Assembly: GCF_021655555.1 (NCBI RefSeq)
Contig: NZ_AP023086.1
Span: 2,200,685 to 2,264,684 of the forward strand
Length of the DNA stretch: 64,000 nucleotides
Direction: 5' to 3'
DNA from: Marinagarivorans cellulosilyticus
Lineage (GTDB): Bacteria; Pseudomonadota; Gammaproteobacteria; Pseudomonadales; Cellvibrionaceae
Part shown: one piece after another, positions 50,179-60,151 of the stretch
Layout: each line of letters begins with the position of its first letter
Numbering within the stretch: the stretch's first letter is position 1
Translations under genes and position numbers: made by a program
The notes under the pieces: model-generated
Seen by the model: only the letters and a program-made list of their open reading frames with translations
What the model was told of the DNA's origin: nothing
Databases searched by the model: none

Positions 50179-50913
50179 ATGCCGACGACACGTGATCGTA
50201 AATATAAGCGTATTCTACTGAAGCTCAGTGGTGAGCAGCTTATGGGGGACGAAGGCTTCGGGATCGACCCGAAAGTTCTCGATAAAATGGCGTTAGAGAT
50301 TGGCCAGCTGGTCGGTATAGGTGTTCAGGTTGGTTTAGTCATTGGTGGTGGTAACCTTTTCCGTGGTGCCGCGCTGAGTAAAGCCGGCTTAGATCGCGTG
50401 ACGGGTGATCACATGGGCATGCTGGCCACAGTCATGAACGCGCTTGCGATGCGCGATGCCTTGGAACGATCTAATATTTCATCCTCGGTTATGTCTGCTA
50501 TCCCTATGAGCGGTGTGGTAGAACATTATGACCGCCGCCGCGCAATTCGTTTGCTAGAAGATGGCGAAGTGGTTATTTTCTCTGCCGGTACAGGTAATCC
50601 CTTCTTTACTACAGACTCTGCTGCCTGCCTGCGCGGTATTGAGGTTGATGCCGAGCTTGTGCTTAAGGCGACTAAAGTTGATGGCGTGTATACCGCAGAC
50701 CCGGTAAAAGACCCAACTGCAACCCGTTATGAGCGTTTGAGCTACGACACAGTGTTGGCCGATAAACTTGGCGTGATGGATTTAACCGCGATTTGCTTGT
50801 GCCAAGAGCATGATATGCCGGTGCGTGTATTCCAAATGGATAAGCCTGGCGCATTACTGAATATTGTTGTGGGTGGTAACGAAGGGACTTTAATTGAGGC
50901 GCAAGGCGAATAA
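50179..50913 (+). CDS. pyrH: Uridylate kinase
   Basis: 244 residues from ATG 50179; GGAG (50169-50172) is six bases upstream, which rules out the two earlier ATGs. UMP kinase of the amino-acid-kinase fold, converting UMP to UDP. Motifs: RILLKLSGEQLMG, GLVIGGGNLFRG, GDHMGMLATVMNALA, SAIPMS and FSAGTGNPFFTTDSAACLR; C-terminal MDLTAICLCQEHDMPV. Confidence 0.98.
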   Translation: MPTTRDRKYKRILLKLSGEQLMGDEGFGIDPKVLDKMALEIGQLVGIGVQVGLVIGGGNLFRGAALSKAGLDRVTGDHMGMLATVMNALAMRDALERSNISSSVMSAIPMSGVVEHYDRRRAIRLLEDGEVVIFSAGTGNPFFTTDSAACLRGIEVDAELVLKATKVDGVYTADPVKDPTATRYERLSYDTVLADKLGVMDLTAICLCQEHDMPVRVFQMDKPGALLNIVVGGNEGTLIEAQGE

Positions 50914-50974
50914 AGCCATAAGGTTCTTAACCGTTTTAAAACAAAAATTGTACTCGTAGAATTAGGTGATGAAA

Positions 50975-51532
50975 ATGATTAACGAAATCAAAAAAGACGC
51001 CGAAGAGCGCATGAAAAAAGCGATTACGGCTTTAGGTACTAACTTCAATAAAATTAGAACAGGACGTGCGCACCCTAGCATTCTGGACAGCGTACACGTT
51101 TCTTATTACGGTTCTGATACACCTTTATCGCAGGTAGCGAATATCAGTGTTTTAGACGCCCGAACGCTATCGATCAGCGCATGGGAAAAGTCTATGGTGC
51201 CTGAAATCGAAAAAGCGATTATGAAGTCTGATTTGGGTTTGAATCCTTCGTCTATGGGTGAGCTTATCCGCGTGCCTATGCCTGCGCTTACAGAAGAAAC
51301 CCGCAAAAACTATATTAAACAAGCAAAAAATGAAGCTGAAAATGCCCGTATTTCGGTGCGTAATGTGCGCCGTGATGCCAATGGCGCATTGAAAGACTTA
51401 GTTAAAGATAAAGAAATCAGTGAAGATGATGAGCGTCGCGCGCAGGATGACGTGCAAAAAATAACCAACAAGTATATTGCCGAAGTTGATGCTGCTTTTG
51501 CAGCAAAAGAAAAAGACCTCATGGTTATATAA
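50975..51532 (+). CDS. frr: Ribosome recycling factor
   Basis: 185 residues from ATG 50975, exactly the E. coli length; two earlier in-frame starts are too close to the ribosome site. RRF splits post-termination ribosomes with EF-G. Seen: INEIKKDAEERM at the start, FNKIRTGRAHPS, LNPSSMGELIRVPMP, VRNVRRDANG and KEISEDDERRAQDDVQK in the long three-helix bundle. Confidence 0.98.
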   Translation: MINEIKKDAEERMKKAITALGTNFNKIRTGRAHPSILDSVHVSYYGSDTPLSQVANISVLDARTLSISAWEKSMVPEIEKAIMKSDLGLNPSSMGELIRVPMPALTEETRKNYIKQAKNEAENARISVRNVRRDANGALKDLVKDKEISEDDERRAQDDVQKITNKYIAEVDAAFAAKEKDLMVI

Positions 51533-51546
51533 GGCAAGGTTGATTA

Positions 51547-52281
51547 GTGAATTCTCTTCGTCATGTTGCCATCATTATGGATGGCAACAACCGCTGGGCT
51601 AAGCTGCAGGGCAAGTCCGGCATTTTTGGTCATAAAGCGGGTGTGGAACGCATTCGTGATGTACTTGGTGCTTGCCGAAAGCGCGATGTAGAAGCGTTAA
51701 CGCTATTTGCATTTAGCAGTGAAAACTGGAAGCGCCCACCCAAAGAGGTGGAGGCCTTAATGGGCCTTTTTTATAACTATCTGAAAAAGGAAGCCAAGAA
51801 GCTCGCTGACGACGGCGTTCGCTTAAAAGTTATCGGTAATCGAGATCGCTTTAGTCCGCGTTTAATGGATGCTATTACCGAAGCTGAATCCATAGCTTGC
51901 GGTGTTGAGAGTACACTGGTGATTGCGGCAGATTATGGCGGCAAGTGGGATATTGCCAATGCTGCGCGAAGATTAGCCGAACAGGTTGCTGCCGGCCAGA
52001 TCAAACCTGAGCAGGTAACAGAGCAAACCATGGAACCCTACATGTCTACCGATGGTTTGCCGCCTCTTGATTTGTTAATTCGCACTGGTGGTGAATACCG
52101 TATTAGTAATTATCTATTGTGGCAGGCCGCTTATGCTGAGCTGTATTTTAGTCCGCTATTGTGGCCAGACTTTAATGCCGAGGCAATGAACGTGGCAGCC
52201 GATGACTTCCACTCTCGCCAGCGTCGTTTTGGGAAAACCAGCGAGCAAATAAAGGCGAGCATGGGAGATTCCAGTGCTTAA
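51547..52281 (+). CDS. uppS: Undecaprenyl diphosphate synthase (cis-prenyltransferase)
   Basis: 244 residues from GTG 51547 with AAGG seven bases upstream. Makes the C55 lipid carrier for cell-wall synthesis. Active-site motif IMDGNNRWAK (Asp 12 in MDGN), GHKAGVERIRD, FAFSSENWKRP, and the C-terminal IRTGGEYRISNYLLWQAAYAELYF. The common His in GGEHR is Tyr here. Overlaps cdsA by eight bases. Confidence 0.97.
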   Translation: MNSLRHVAIIMDGNNRWAKLQGKSGIFGHKAGVERIRDVLGACRKRDVEALTLFAFSSENWKRPPKEVEALMGLFYNYLKKEAKKLADDGVRLKVIGNRDRFSPRLMDAITEAESIACGVESTLVIAADYGGKWDIANAARRLAEQVAAGQIKPEQVTEQTMEPYMSTDGLPPLDLLIRTGGEYRISNYLLWQAAYAELYFSPLLWPDFNAEAMNVAADDFHSRQRRFGKTSEQIKASMGDSSA

Positions 52282-53086
52282 ACAACGTGTGATTACAGCC
52301 GTTATATTGCTGGCTGTTTTCCTAATAACGCTCTTTGTGATGGCGCCGATTGGCTTTCAACTTTTTGTTTTGCTGATGTTTGGTGTTGCCGCTTGGGAGT
52401 GCTCTAATTTGGCAGGGCTTTCTCATCTGCTTGCGCGCGCGAGCTACGCCTTGGCATTGACTGCTGGTGTTATTACTGGGTGGTTATATTTGCCGGTAGT
52501 GGATGGGTTGCGCTCCTTTTTTGTTGTTGCAGCGGTTTGGTGGGCTGTGGCGCTGCTTTGGGTGCAAGGTTATCCGGCAAGTACTATTTTTTGGCAAAGT
52601 CGCGTTGCACGTGCGTTGATTGGTGCATTAACACTCATTCCTGCGGGCGTAGCCGTTTTGACTATTCACGGTTTTGCCAATGGGCAATGGCTGGTGTTGG
52701 CCTTGTTGTTGTTAGTGGCAGCCGCTGATACTGGCGCCTATTTTAGTGGTAAAGCGTTTGGAAAGCGTAAGCTGGCACCTAATGTTAGCCCTGGGAAGTC
52801 TTGGGAAGGTGTAATCGGGGGGCTAATTCTTGTGTCTTCAATTGCACTGGCTTACGGTGTATTAAGTGGCCAAGCTTGGTATATCGGCTTAGTGTTAGCG
52901 TTACCTGCTGCGGCAGTTTCTGTATTGGGTGATTTACTTGAAAGCATGCTCAAGCGGCACCGTGGGGTAAAAGATTCTGGCACTATTTTGCCTGGTCATG
53001 GCGGTGTGTTGGATCGAATAGACGGCGTTACGGCCGCAGCCCCAATATTTGCCTTGGCGCTCATTGCAAGTGGTTGGTTACTGTGA
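52274..53086 (+). CDS. cdsA: Phosphatidate cytidylyltransferase
   Basis: 270 residues from GTG 52274. Makes CDP-diacylglycerol, the branch point of phospholipid synthesis. Many transmembrane helices from the N-terminus, and the family signature near the C-terminus (SMLKRHRGVKDSG, then LPGHGGVLDRIDG). GGGAGA ribosome site lies inside uppS. Overlaps dxr by GTGA. Confidence 0.97.
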   Translation: MLKQRVITAVILLAVFLITLFVMAPIGFQLFVLLMFGVAAWECSNLAGLSHLLARASYALALTAGVITGWLYLPVVDGLRSFFVVAAVWWAVALLWVQGYPASTIFWQSRVARALIGALTLIPAGVAVLTIHGFANGQWLVLALLLLVAAADTGAYFSGKAFGKRKLAPNVSPGKSWEGVIGGLILVSSIALAYGVLSGQAWYIGLVLALPAAAVSVLGDLLESMLKRHRGVKDSGTILPGHGGVLDRIDGVTAAAPIFALALIASGWLL

Positions 53087-54273
53087 CTGCAAGCCAGCTT
53101 GAACAAGTCACAATTCTTGGTGCCACCGGCTCTATTGGCGTTAGCACTTTGGATATTATTGCTCGCCATAACGATAAATTTTCTGTTTTTGCCCTTACTG
53201 GATACAGCCAGATAGATAAGCTATTTGAGCAATGTGTGGCTTATGCGCCGCGTTATGCTGTAGTCGCTAACGCCGATGCTGCCGCGCAGCTTACGCGGAT
53301 GTTAAAGCTTCAAGGTAACAAAACGCAGGTGCTTTACGGCGAGCAGGCGCTGGCCGATGTAGCTGGGCATGTGGATGTAGACACTGTAGTGGCCGCAATT
53401 GTGGGTGCAGCAGGTTTGGTGCCGACACTCGCGGCAGCTAAACAGGGCAAGAAAATATTGCTAGCGAATAAAGAATCCCTTGTGATGGCAGGCGGCCTTT
53501 TTATGGCGGCGGTTAAGCACGGTGGAGCAACGCTATTACCTGTAGATAGCGAGCACAATGCTATTTTTCAGTGCTTGCCTGCGGCTTATGAGTCTTTAGA
53601 GCACGCCGGTGTTTCTAGAGTGCTGTTAACGGGGTCTGGCGGGCCGTTTCGCGATCGCTGTCGTTCCGAGCTGCTTAACGTTACGCCAGAGCAAGCTTGC
53701 GCGCACCCGAATTGGAGCATGGGGCAAAAAATATCTGTCGATTCTGCGACCATGATGAATAAAGGGCTGGAGTTTATTGAGGCTTGTTGGTTATTTAACG
53801 CTCGCAGCGACCAAATTGAAATTGTTGTTCATCCGCAAAGTATTGTTCATTCAATGGTTGAATACGCAGATGGCTCTGTACTGTGCCAAATGGGCATGCC
53901 GGATATGCGAACGCCCATCGCCAATTGTTTAAGTTGGCCCGAGCGCATAGAGGCGGGGGTGGAGCGCTTAGATTTTACCCGCCTGAGTCAGCTTGAGTTC
54001 CACGCGCCTGACTTTGAACGCTTCCCCTGTTTGCGCATCGCCATAGATGCTATTAACCAAGGGGGAACAACACCGGCCGCAATTAATGCTGCTAACGAGG
54101 AAGCCGTAGCAGCTTTTCTAGCGCGTAAAATAGGGTTTCTTGATATTCCAAGTGTTGTTGCTCAAGTAGCTAATGGCTGGTCGCACGGAGAACCATCGGG
54201 ATTAGCTGATGTCATATCCGCCGATCAAGAAGCTAGAGCTTTAGCGCAGCGCTACATCACTACGCTGAAATAG
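53083..54273 (+). CDS. dxr: 1-deoxy-D-xylulose 5-phosphate reductoisomerase
   Basis: 396 residues from GTG 53083, which overlaps the cdsA stop by four bases; an in-frame TTG three codons earlier is less likely. Second step of the MEP isoprenoid route, feeding UppS. NADPH-binding ILGATGSIGVSTLDI, LLANKESLVMAG, metal site VDSEHNAIFQCL, and SVDSATMMNKGLEFIEA are all present. Confidence 0.98.
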   Translation: MTASQLEQVTILGATGSIGVSTLDIIARHNDKFSVFALTGYSQIDKLFEQCVAYAPRYAVVANADAAAQLTRMLKLQGNKTQVLYGEQALADVAGHVDVDTVVAAIVGAAGLVPTLAAAKQGKKILLANKESLVMAGGLFMAAVKHGGATLLPVDSEHNAIFQCLPAAYESLEHAGVSRVLLTGSGGPFRDRCRSELLNVTPEQACAHPNWSMGQKISVDSATMMNKGLEFIEACWLFNARSDQIEIVVHPQSIVHSMVEYADGSVLCQMGMPDMRTPIANCLSWPERIEAGVERLDFTRLSQLEFHAPDFERFPCLRIAIDAINQGGTTPAAINAANEEAVAAFLARKIGFLDIPSVVAQVANGWSHGEPSGLADVISADQEARALAQRYITTLK

Positions 54274-54293
54274 CGCAATTATTAGGGTTGGTT

Positions 54294-55652
54294 GTGGAAT
54301 TTATTCATACCGTTGCAGTTTTTTTGTTTGTACTCCTCATCTTGGTATCTATCCATGAGTGGGGGCACTTTATTATTGCGCGCAAGTGCGGTGTTAGAGT
54401 ACTGCGTTTTTCGGTGGGCTTCGGTAAGCCTTTTTGGCGCTTTTATGACAAGTACGGTACCGAATTCGCGGTAGCGCCTATCCCGCTTGGCGGGTATGTA
54501 AAAATGCTGGACGAAACAGACGAAAACGTTGCGCCAGCGGATAAAAACAAAACGTTTGAAAGCCGTAAAACATGGCAGCAGATTGCCATCTTAGCGGCAG
54601 GGCCGATTGCTAATTTTATTTTGGCGGTATTGCTATTTTGGTGGCTAGCTATGCAAGAGGCCACCTTGCCAAGCCCCGTTATCGGCGAGGTCGAGCCTAA
54701 TACACCAGCGGCTTATGCTGGCTTGGAGGAAGGGCAGCACATTATCGCGATAGATGGCGTCGTTACGCCTGGGCGAAGCGATGTGTACGAGCGTTTAACC
54801 CACCGTTTAGGCGAATCTGGCAGCATTATTGTGACGGTGAAATACCCAGACAGCAGCGATTTAACCTACGACATGGAGGTTGTGATTCGCGATTGGATGA
54901 AAGGTAGTGAAGCGCCAGATCCTTTAGCTGGGATTGGTGTGAAGTTTTATCGGCCGCATATTCCTGCCTTAATTGATAGTGTATTGGAAGGCAGTGCGGC
55001 TGAGGATGCTGGATTCCTCGCCGGAGACGAAGTGATCAAAGTCGATGAGCTTGAGGTGGATGGTTGGCAGAGCTGGAGTGAATATGTTCGTCAAAGACCT
55101 AATCAGCCGCTAGCGGTCAGTGTTAAGCGTAATGGGCGCGTAAAAGAGCTGACTTTGACCCCTTCATTAGTCGAAGTTAAAGGGTTCGGTAAAGTTGGCC
55201 AAGCGGGTGTTGGCGTTAAAGCCGTATCCTGGCCGGAAAATATGCTTGTAACCCGAAAGTTAGGTATTACAGCGGCTTTAGATAAAGCGGTTGAAGACAC
55301 TTGGTCCAATTCAGTGATGGTGCTGGTTTCGATTAAAAAACTGCTGCTAGGGCAGATATCGATTAAAAACTTGAGCGGCCCGATAGGCATTGCTAAAGTT
55401 GCCGGCGATTCAGCAAGGGCGGGCCTGCAGTACTACTTGCACTTTATGGCAGTTTTAAGTGTTTATTTGGGCGTGTTTAATTTACTGCCCATCCCCATTT
55501 TAGATGGCGGCCGTATTGTTTTTTGTTTGGCAGAAGGCATCAAAGGTTCTCCACTTTCCGAGCGCGTGAAAATGGCGGGCCTGCAGTTAGGTTTGATGTT
55601 TATGGGGGTACTGATGATTATGGCTTTTTATAACGATATTCTTCGCCTTTAA
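54294..55652 (+). CDS. rseP: Site-2 zinc metalloprotease RseP
   Basis: 452 residues from GTG 54294; AGGG (54284-54287) is six bases upstream, so the TTG at 54288 is rejected. Intramembrane protease that cleaves RseA to release sigma E and also clears signal peptides. HEWGH in the first helix is the zinc motif; two PDZ domains (about 120-190 and 215-290); the C-terminal NLLPIPILDGGRIVF holds the third ligand. Confidence 0.97.
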   Translation: MEFIHTVAVFLFVLLILVSIHEWGHFIIARKCGVRVLRFSVGFGKPFWRFYDKYGTEFAVAPIPLGGYVKMLDETDENVAPADKNKTFESRKTWQQIAILAAGPIANFILAVLLFWWLAMQEATLPSPVIGEVEPNTPAAYAGLEEGQHIIAIDGVVTPGRSDVYERLTHRLGESGSIIVTVKYPDSSDLTYDMEVVIRDWMKGSEAPDPLAGIGVKFYRPHIPALIDSVLEGSAAEDAGFLAGDEVIKVDELEVDGWQSWSEYVRQRPNQPLAVSVKRNGRVKELTLTPSLVEVKGFGKVGQAGVGVKAVSWPENMLVTRKLGITAALDKAVEDTWSNSVMVLVSIKKLLLGQISIKNLSGPIGIAKVAGDSARAGLQYYLHFMAVLSVYLGVFNLLPIPILDGGRIVFCLAEGIKGSPLSERVKMAGLQLGLMFMGVLMIMAFYNDILRL

Positions 55653-55760
55653 TTTTGGTGTTGCCGCATTAAATATTTAGACTAGAACACATTTATGTTA
55701 CGCAAAAGGCTGTTAGTCAACGCGGACAATAACAACAATTTAGTAAGAGCATATTAGCTG

Positions 55761-58463
55761 GTGAAATACACTTTTCGTTTTGGGCGGGTTCTTCCCGTCA
55801 TTTTGGTTACGGCTAGTTTAGTTATAGCTTCTAGCACTTGGGCCCAAGGCTTTCGCATTGGCGATATTCAAATAGAGGGCTTGCAGCGGGTGTCTCCTGC
55901 GCCGGTGTTTGCTGCATTGCCTGTTGTGGCTGGCGATTATGCTGATAGTGAATCGGTAGCGGCCATTATGCGTGCATTATTTGCTACAGGCTTTTTTACA
56001 GACATTAAAGTGTTGCATGAAGGCGATGTACTTATTGTTCGCGTATTCGAGCGACCAGCGATCAGTGCGGTTAACCTCGATGGTAACAAGGCTATTAAGA
56101 GCGAACAGCTTGAAACTGTTATGCACGATAATGGCCTTAAACAAGGTGAAATTTTAAAGCGCGAAGTGTTAGATGGTTTAGTGCGCGAACTCGAGCGCCA
56201 ATATGTTTCGCAAGGGCGCTATTCTGCAGCTGTAGAGCCCGAAATTGTAAGCCAGCCCAATAACCAAGTAGAGGTCAATATTAATATTGATGAAGGCGAT
56301 GTGGCCGGGATTCAACACATTAATATTGTGGGTAATAAAGTATTTAGTGATGATGAGCTTATCGGCTTGTTTGAATCTAAAAAAGCCGGTTGGCTTTCGT
56401 GGATTACCAGCGATAACCGCTATGCCAAAGAACGATTGACCGGCGATATTGAAAAGCTTGAATCTTTTTACCTCGACCGCGGCTACCTTGATTTCAATGT
56501 TGTTTCTACTCAGGTGTCTTTGAGCCCAGATAAAAAGTCCATTTTTATCACTTTAAACGTTTCTGAAGGCGAAATTTATACCGTTACCGATATTGAGATT
56601 GCAGGTGACCCCGTTTTACCCGAGGAAACCGTTAAACGCTTAGTGTTATTAAGAAGTGGTGAAACCTTCGCGCAAAACTTAATGACAAGCACCAGCGAAT
56701 ACATTACTTCGTTGTTGGGAAATGCGGGTTATACCAACGCGAAAGTAGAGGGCATACCCGATAAAAACATAGAAGATAAAACCGTAAAAGTTACTTTTTT
56801 TATTGATCCGCAAAAGCGTGTTTATGTTCGCCGTGTAATGTTTAGAGGGAATTCGCGTACTTCTGATGAAGTTCTTCGCCGAGAAATGCGTCAAATGGAG
56901 GCGGCTTCTGCATCTAATTCGCGTATAGAGCAGGGCAAAGTTCGGCTTGAGCGCTTAGGCTTTTTTAAAGAAGTCAATGTCGAGAATATACCGGTGCCAG
57001 GCACTGAAGACCAAGTCGATGTGCAGTATAGCGTCGAGGAGCAGCATTCTGATTCAATCAGTGCCAGCTTGGGGTATTCGCAAGGTTATGGTGCTACTGT
57101 CGGCGCAAATTTGCAGGTTAATAACTGGCTCGGTACCGGCAAGAAGGTAGGCATTGGTATTAATTACAATAAATATCAAACCAGCTATAACTTTTCTTAT
57201 ACCGACCCCTATTTTACGCCGGACGGCGTTAGCCGCGGGATTAGTTTGTATTACCGAAAGCGTGACACAGATGGCCTTCAAAATACGGCCTCTTACGCTA
57301 CTAACAGTTATGGCTTGAACTTAAGTTTTGGCTATCCAATGACTGAAGTTCAGCGTGTTAACTTTGGTGTTGGATTAAATCACTTGGAAATTATTCCTGG
57401 CGATTATGTGATGGAAGAAATCAGTTCAAGCTTTAATCAGTTGGATTTATCGCGTTACCCCTATTTGTATGTCAACGAGGACGATTTGCTGACATCGTTT
57501 GACCCTGATGGCAATGGCCTTCTAGAAGATATTGCATTACCCATTAATTATGTTACCGAACCCATGTTGACCGACTATGTTGAGCCTGGTTTTGTAGATA
57601 AGCATGGCAATGAATTTAATTATGCTAGCGGCAACTTAAGCTGGGTACGCAGTACTCTAAATCGAGGAATTTTGGCGACGCGTGGTAATTTCCAGTCGGT
57701 TTCATTAGAGGTAACAAGCCCAGCTAGCGGCTTGGAATATTATAAGTTCGAGCTGAAAGGTCAGTACTTTCAGCCGGTTACTCGCAACCTAACATTACGC
57801 TTGAAGGGCAATATCGGATATGGCGATGGTTATGGAGACATGGATCGCTTACCGTTTTTTGAAAACTTTTATGGCGGTGGCTTTGGGTCGGTGCGCGGTT
57901 TTGAGAGTAACTCTTTAGGGCCGCGGCAAACGCCTGTGATTCAGTACGACACAACGCCCACGGAATATGTTGCTACGGATTCTAATGGCGATGGTATTGC
58001 CGATTTCTCGGACCCGCGTGGTGAAGCGCTTATTCTTTGTGATGAAAATCGCCGAGATTACCTTATTAGAAATGGGCGACCTATTGCTCGAGAATGTGAA
58101 GAAGGTAAGCTCCGTCTGAGCGTGCCTGACTTGGGATATAACATTCGTTCTATTGGTGGTAACTTTATTGTTGAAATGTCATCAGAACTGATTTTCCCGA
58201 TTCCTTTTATTGATGATCAGCGTTCTATGCAAATGGCGGCATTTATTGATGCGGGTAACGTTTTTGATACTGAGTGTGGCCGTTATCAGGCTAACTGTTT
58301 TAGCTTTGGCTTTGAGCGTTTAGCGGCGTCTTATGGCTTAGGTATGACTTGGATATCGCCAATGGGGCCGCTTACCTTTAGTGTTGCTAAGCCATTTCAG
58401 TACAATGATTTTGAATATCAACAGCGAGAAACTTTCCAGTTTTCCTTTGGTTCAGGTTTCTAA
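55761..58463 (+). CDS. bamA: Outer membrane protein assembly factor BamA
   Basis: 900 residues from GTG 55761, somewhat longer than E. coli (810). Signal peptide ends TWAQG. Five POTRA domains (about 28-425: IGDIQIEGLQRV, ERPAISAVNLDGNKAI, VAGIQHINIVGNKVF, YTVTDIEIAGDPV, VYVRRVMFRGNSRTSDEVLRREM) precede the barrel. The loop-6 VRGF motif is in GSVRGFESNSLGP and a Cys pair in the following loop (LCDENRR, RECEEG) fits the known extracellular disulfide. Extra residues are in a DxDxD-like loop (DSNGDG). Ends FSFGSGF. Folds outer-membrane barrels; skp is next. Confidence 0.97.
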   Translation: MKYTFRFGRVLPVILVTASLVIASSTWAQGFRIGDIQIEGLQRVSPAPVFAALPVVAGDYADSESVAAIMRALFATGFFTDIKVLHEGDVLIVRVFERPAISAVNLDGNKAIKSEQLETVMHDNGLKQGEILKREVLDGLVRELERQYVSQGRYSAAVEPEIVSQPNNQVEVNINIDEGDVAGIQHINIVGNKVFSDDELIGLFESKKAGWLSWITSDNRYAKERLTGDIEKLESFYLDRGYLDFNVVSTQVSLSPDKKSIFITLNVSEGEIYTVTDIEIAGDPVLPEETVKRLVLLRSGETFAQNLMTSTSEYITSLLGNAGYTNAKVEGIPDKNIEDKTVKVTFFIDPQKRVYVRRVMFRGNSRTSDEVLRREMRQMEAASASNSRIEQGKVRLERLGFFKEVNVENIPVPGTEDQVDVQYSVEEQHSDSISASLGYSQGYGATVGANLQVNNWLGTGKKVGIGINYNKYQTSYNFSYTDPYFTPDGVSRGISLYYRKRDTDGLQNTASYATNSYGLNLSFGYPMTEVQRVNFGVGLNHLEIIPGDYVMEEISSSFNQLDLSRYPYLYVNEDDLLTSFDPDGNGLLEDIALPINYVTEPMLTDYVEPGFVDKHGNEFNYASGNLSWVRSTLNRGILATRGNFQSVSLEVTSPASGLEYYKFELKGQYFQPVTRNLTLRLKGNIGYGDGYGDMDRLPFFENFYGGGFGSVRGFESNSLGPRQTPVIQYDTTPTEYVATDSNGDGIADFSDPRGEALILCDENRRDYLIRNGRPIARECEEGKLRLSVPDLGYNIRSIGGNFIVEMSSELIFPIPFIDDQRSMQMAAFIDAGNVFDTECGRYQANCFSFGFERLAASYGLGMTWISPMGPLTFSVAKPFQYNDFEYQQRETFQFSFGSGF

Positions 58464-58526
58464 ATATATAATAAACACTGTGAATCAATTGATTCACCTA
58501 GCCTTAACTATGACTTGGGTGTCCTT

Positions 58527-59033
58527 ATGAAGCTTAAAACTCTTTTAGCCGCTGCTTTTTTGATGTTGGCAGCACCGTTAGCGTTTGCCGGAAAAACTGT
58601 TATTTTTAACCCTCAGGCCGCCATATTGGGGACCGAGGCAGCAAAAGCGCGCGACGCTGAACTTAAGGCCGATAAAGATTTTGCCGCGCTGGTCGCTAAA
58701 ATTGAAAACTTGCGTGCAGAAATGATGTCTTTGCAAAAAGATGCTGAAAAAAATGGCATGACGTGGAGCGCAGACCAGCAAGCTGAGCATAAAAAGAAAA
58801 TGACGTATTTAAGCGAAGACTTCCAGCTTGCGCAAAAGAAGGCTCAAGCCGAGCAAAATGCAGCAGTTATGAAATTAATGCAGGAAGCTGAAGCTAAGCT
58901 GGAGCCTATTTTGAAGGCCTATATGGAAGAAAAAGATATTGATTTGATTTTACATGCTCAGGCAGCGGTAATCGCCAAGCCCGTAGCAGATATCACTATG
59001 GATATCACTGATCGTTTAAATAAAGCGAAATAA
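58527..59033 (+). CDS. skp: Periplasmic chaperone Skp/OmpH
   Basis: 168 residues from ATG 58527. Signal peptide ends FAFA-GKT as LAFAGKT. OmpH domain with long helices that form the trimer tentacles (ARDAELKADKDFAALVAKIE, AEHKKKMTYLSEDFQ), and the C-terminal strand (DIDLILHAQAAV). Carries unfolded barrels to BamA. Confidence 0.93.
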   Translation: MKLKTLLAAAFLMLAAPLAFAGKTVIFNPQAAILGTEAAKARDAELKADKDFAALVAKIENLRAEMMSLQKDAEKNGMTWSADQQAEHKKKMTYLSEDFQLAQKKAQAEQNAAVMKLMQEAEAKLEPILKAYMEEKDIDLILHAQAAVIAKPVADITMDITDRLNKAK

Positions 59034-59062
59034 ATACTTACCGCCAGCAAAAGGGGAGTTGC

Positions 59063-60082
59063 ATGCCGTCGAGCTATAACCTTACAGATCTCACCACATT
59101 ACTCGATGCGCAGCTCCTTGGTGATGGTGAATGTATTATTTCCGGGATTGGTGATGCGGCAACAGCGACTGCTGGCCAGATTACTTTTATCTCGAATAAA
59201 AAATATCTGCCGCAGCTTGATACGTCGGCTGCCAGTGCTGTGTTGTTAGCCGCGCCATTGGATAATTGCGCGGTTGTTAATCAGTTAATTGTTGCAGACC
59301 CTTATTTGGCATATGCCAAATTAACACTCATTTTTGATAATCGTCCTAAAACACCAGCCCTTATTCATCCTGCGGCAGTTGTGGACCCTAGTGCCAAGCT
59401 CGGCGAGGGTGTGCGCATTGCAGCGGGTTGTGTTGTTGAGGCGGGTGCAGAGGTTGGTGATCACACTGAATTATGCGCTGGCGCGGTTGTTGGCCCGAAT
59501 GCAAAGCTGGGCCAGCATTGTTTATTGCATGCTAATGCGACCATTGCGCACCACTGCGTATTAGGTAATCGCGTAAAAGTGCATAGTGGCACAACCGTTG
59601 GCTCTGATGGTTTTGGTTATGCGCCATCGCGTGACGAGGGCTGGGTGAAAATTCATCAGCTTGGGCGTGTGGTGATAGGGGATGATGTTGAAGTGGGTGC
59701 TAACTGTGCTATCGATCGCGGAGCCATTAAAGATACGATAATCGCCGATGGCGTTATTATCGACAACCTTGTACATATCGCGCACAACGTGACTATTGGC
59801 AAGCGCACAGCAATTGCCGGCTGCGTAGGCATTGCTGGTAGCACAGAGGTTGGTGCAGGCTGTACAATGGGCGGCTTTGTTGCCATTAATGGCCACCTAA
59901 AAATTGCCGATAATGTCCACTTTAATGGCGGCACTGTCGTGACAAAATCTATCGCAGAAGCGGGGCATTACGCATCGGGTTCGCCGATGCAAGATGTTCG
60001 TTCTTGGCGTCGTAATATGGTGCGTTTAAGCCAACTAGATGAGTGGGTTGGGCGCATTAAAAAGCTGGAAGATCAGCAGTAA
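59063..60082 (+). CDS. lpxD: UDP-3-O-(3-hydroxyacyl)glucosamine N-acyltransferase
   Basis: 339 residues; ATG with GGGGAG upstream. Third step of lipid A synthesis. N-terminal uridine-binding domain (about 1-100, ITFISNKKYLPQL), then the left-handed beta-helix of hexapeptide repeats with active-site His in LVHIAHNVTIG, GSDGFGYA, and GHYASGSPMQ, and the C-terminal helix RNMVRLSQLDEW. Confidence 0.97.
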   Translation: MPSSYNLTDLTTLLDAQLLGDGECIISGIGDAATATAGQITFISNKKYLPQLDTSAASAVLLAAPLDNCAVVNQLIVADPYLAYAKLTLIFDNRPKTPALIHPAAVVDPSAKLGEGVRIAAGCVVEAGAEVGDHTELCAGAVVGPNAKLGQHCLLHANATIAHHCVLGNRVKVHSGTTVGSDGFGYAPSRDEGWVKIHQLGRVVIGDDVEVGANCAIDRGAIKDTIIADGVIIDNLVHIAHNVTIGKRTAIAGCVGIAGSTEVGAGCTMGGFVAINGHLKIADNVHFNGGTVVTKSIAEAGHYASGSPMQDVRSWRRNMVRLSQLDEWVGRIKKLEDQQ

Positions 60083-60151
60083 ATTACTTATGAGCTTAGC
60101 GCCACCTGTTCGCTAAGCTTCTTGAAAGCTTGCTCTTGGGGAGTATCGTCT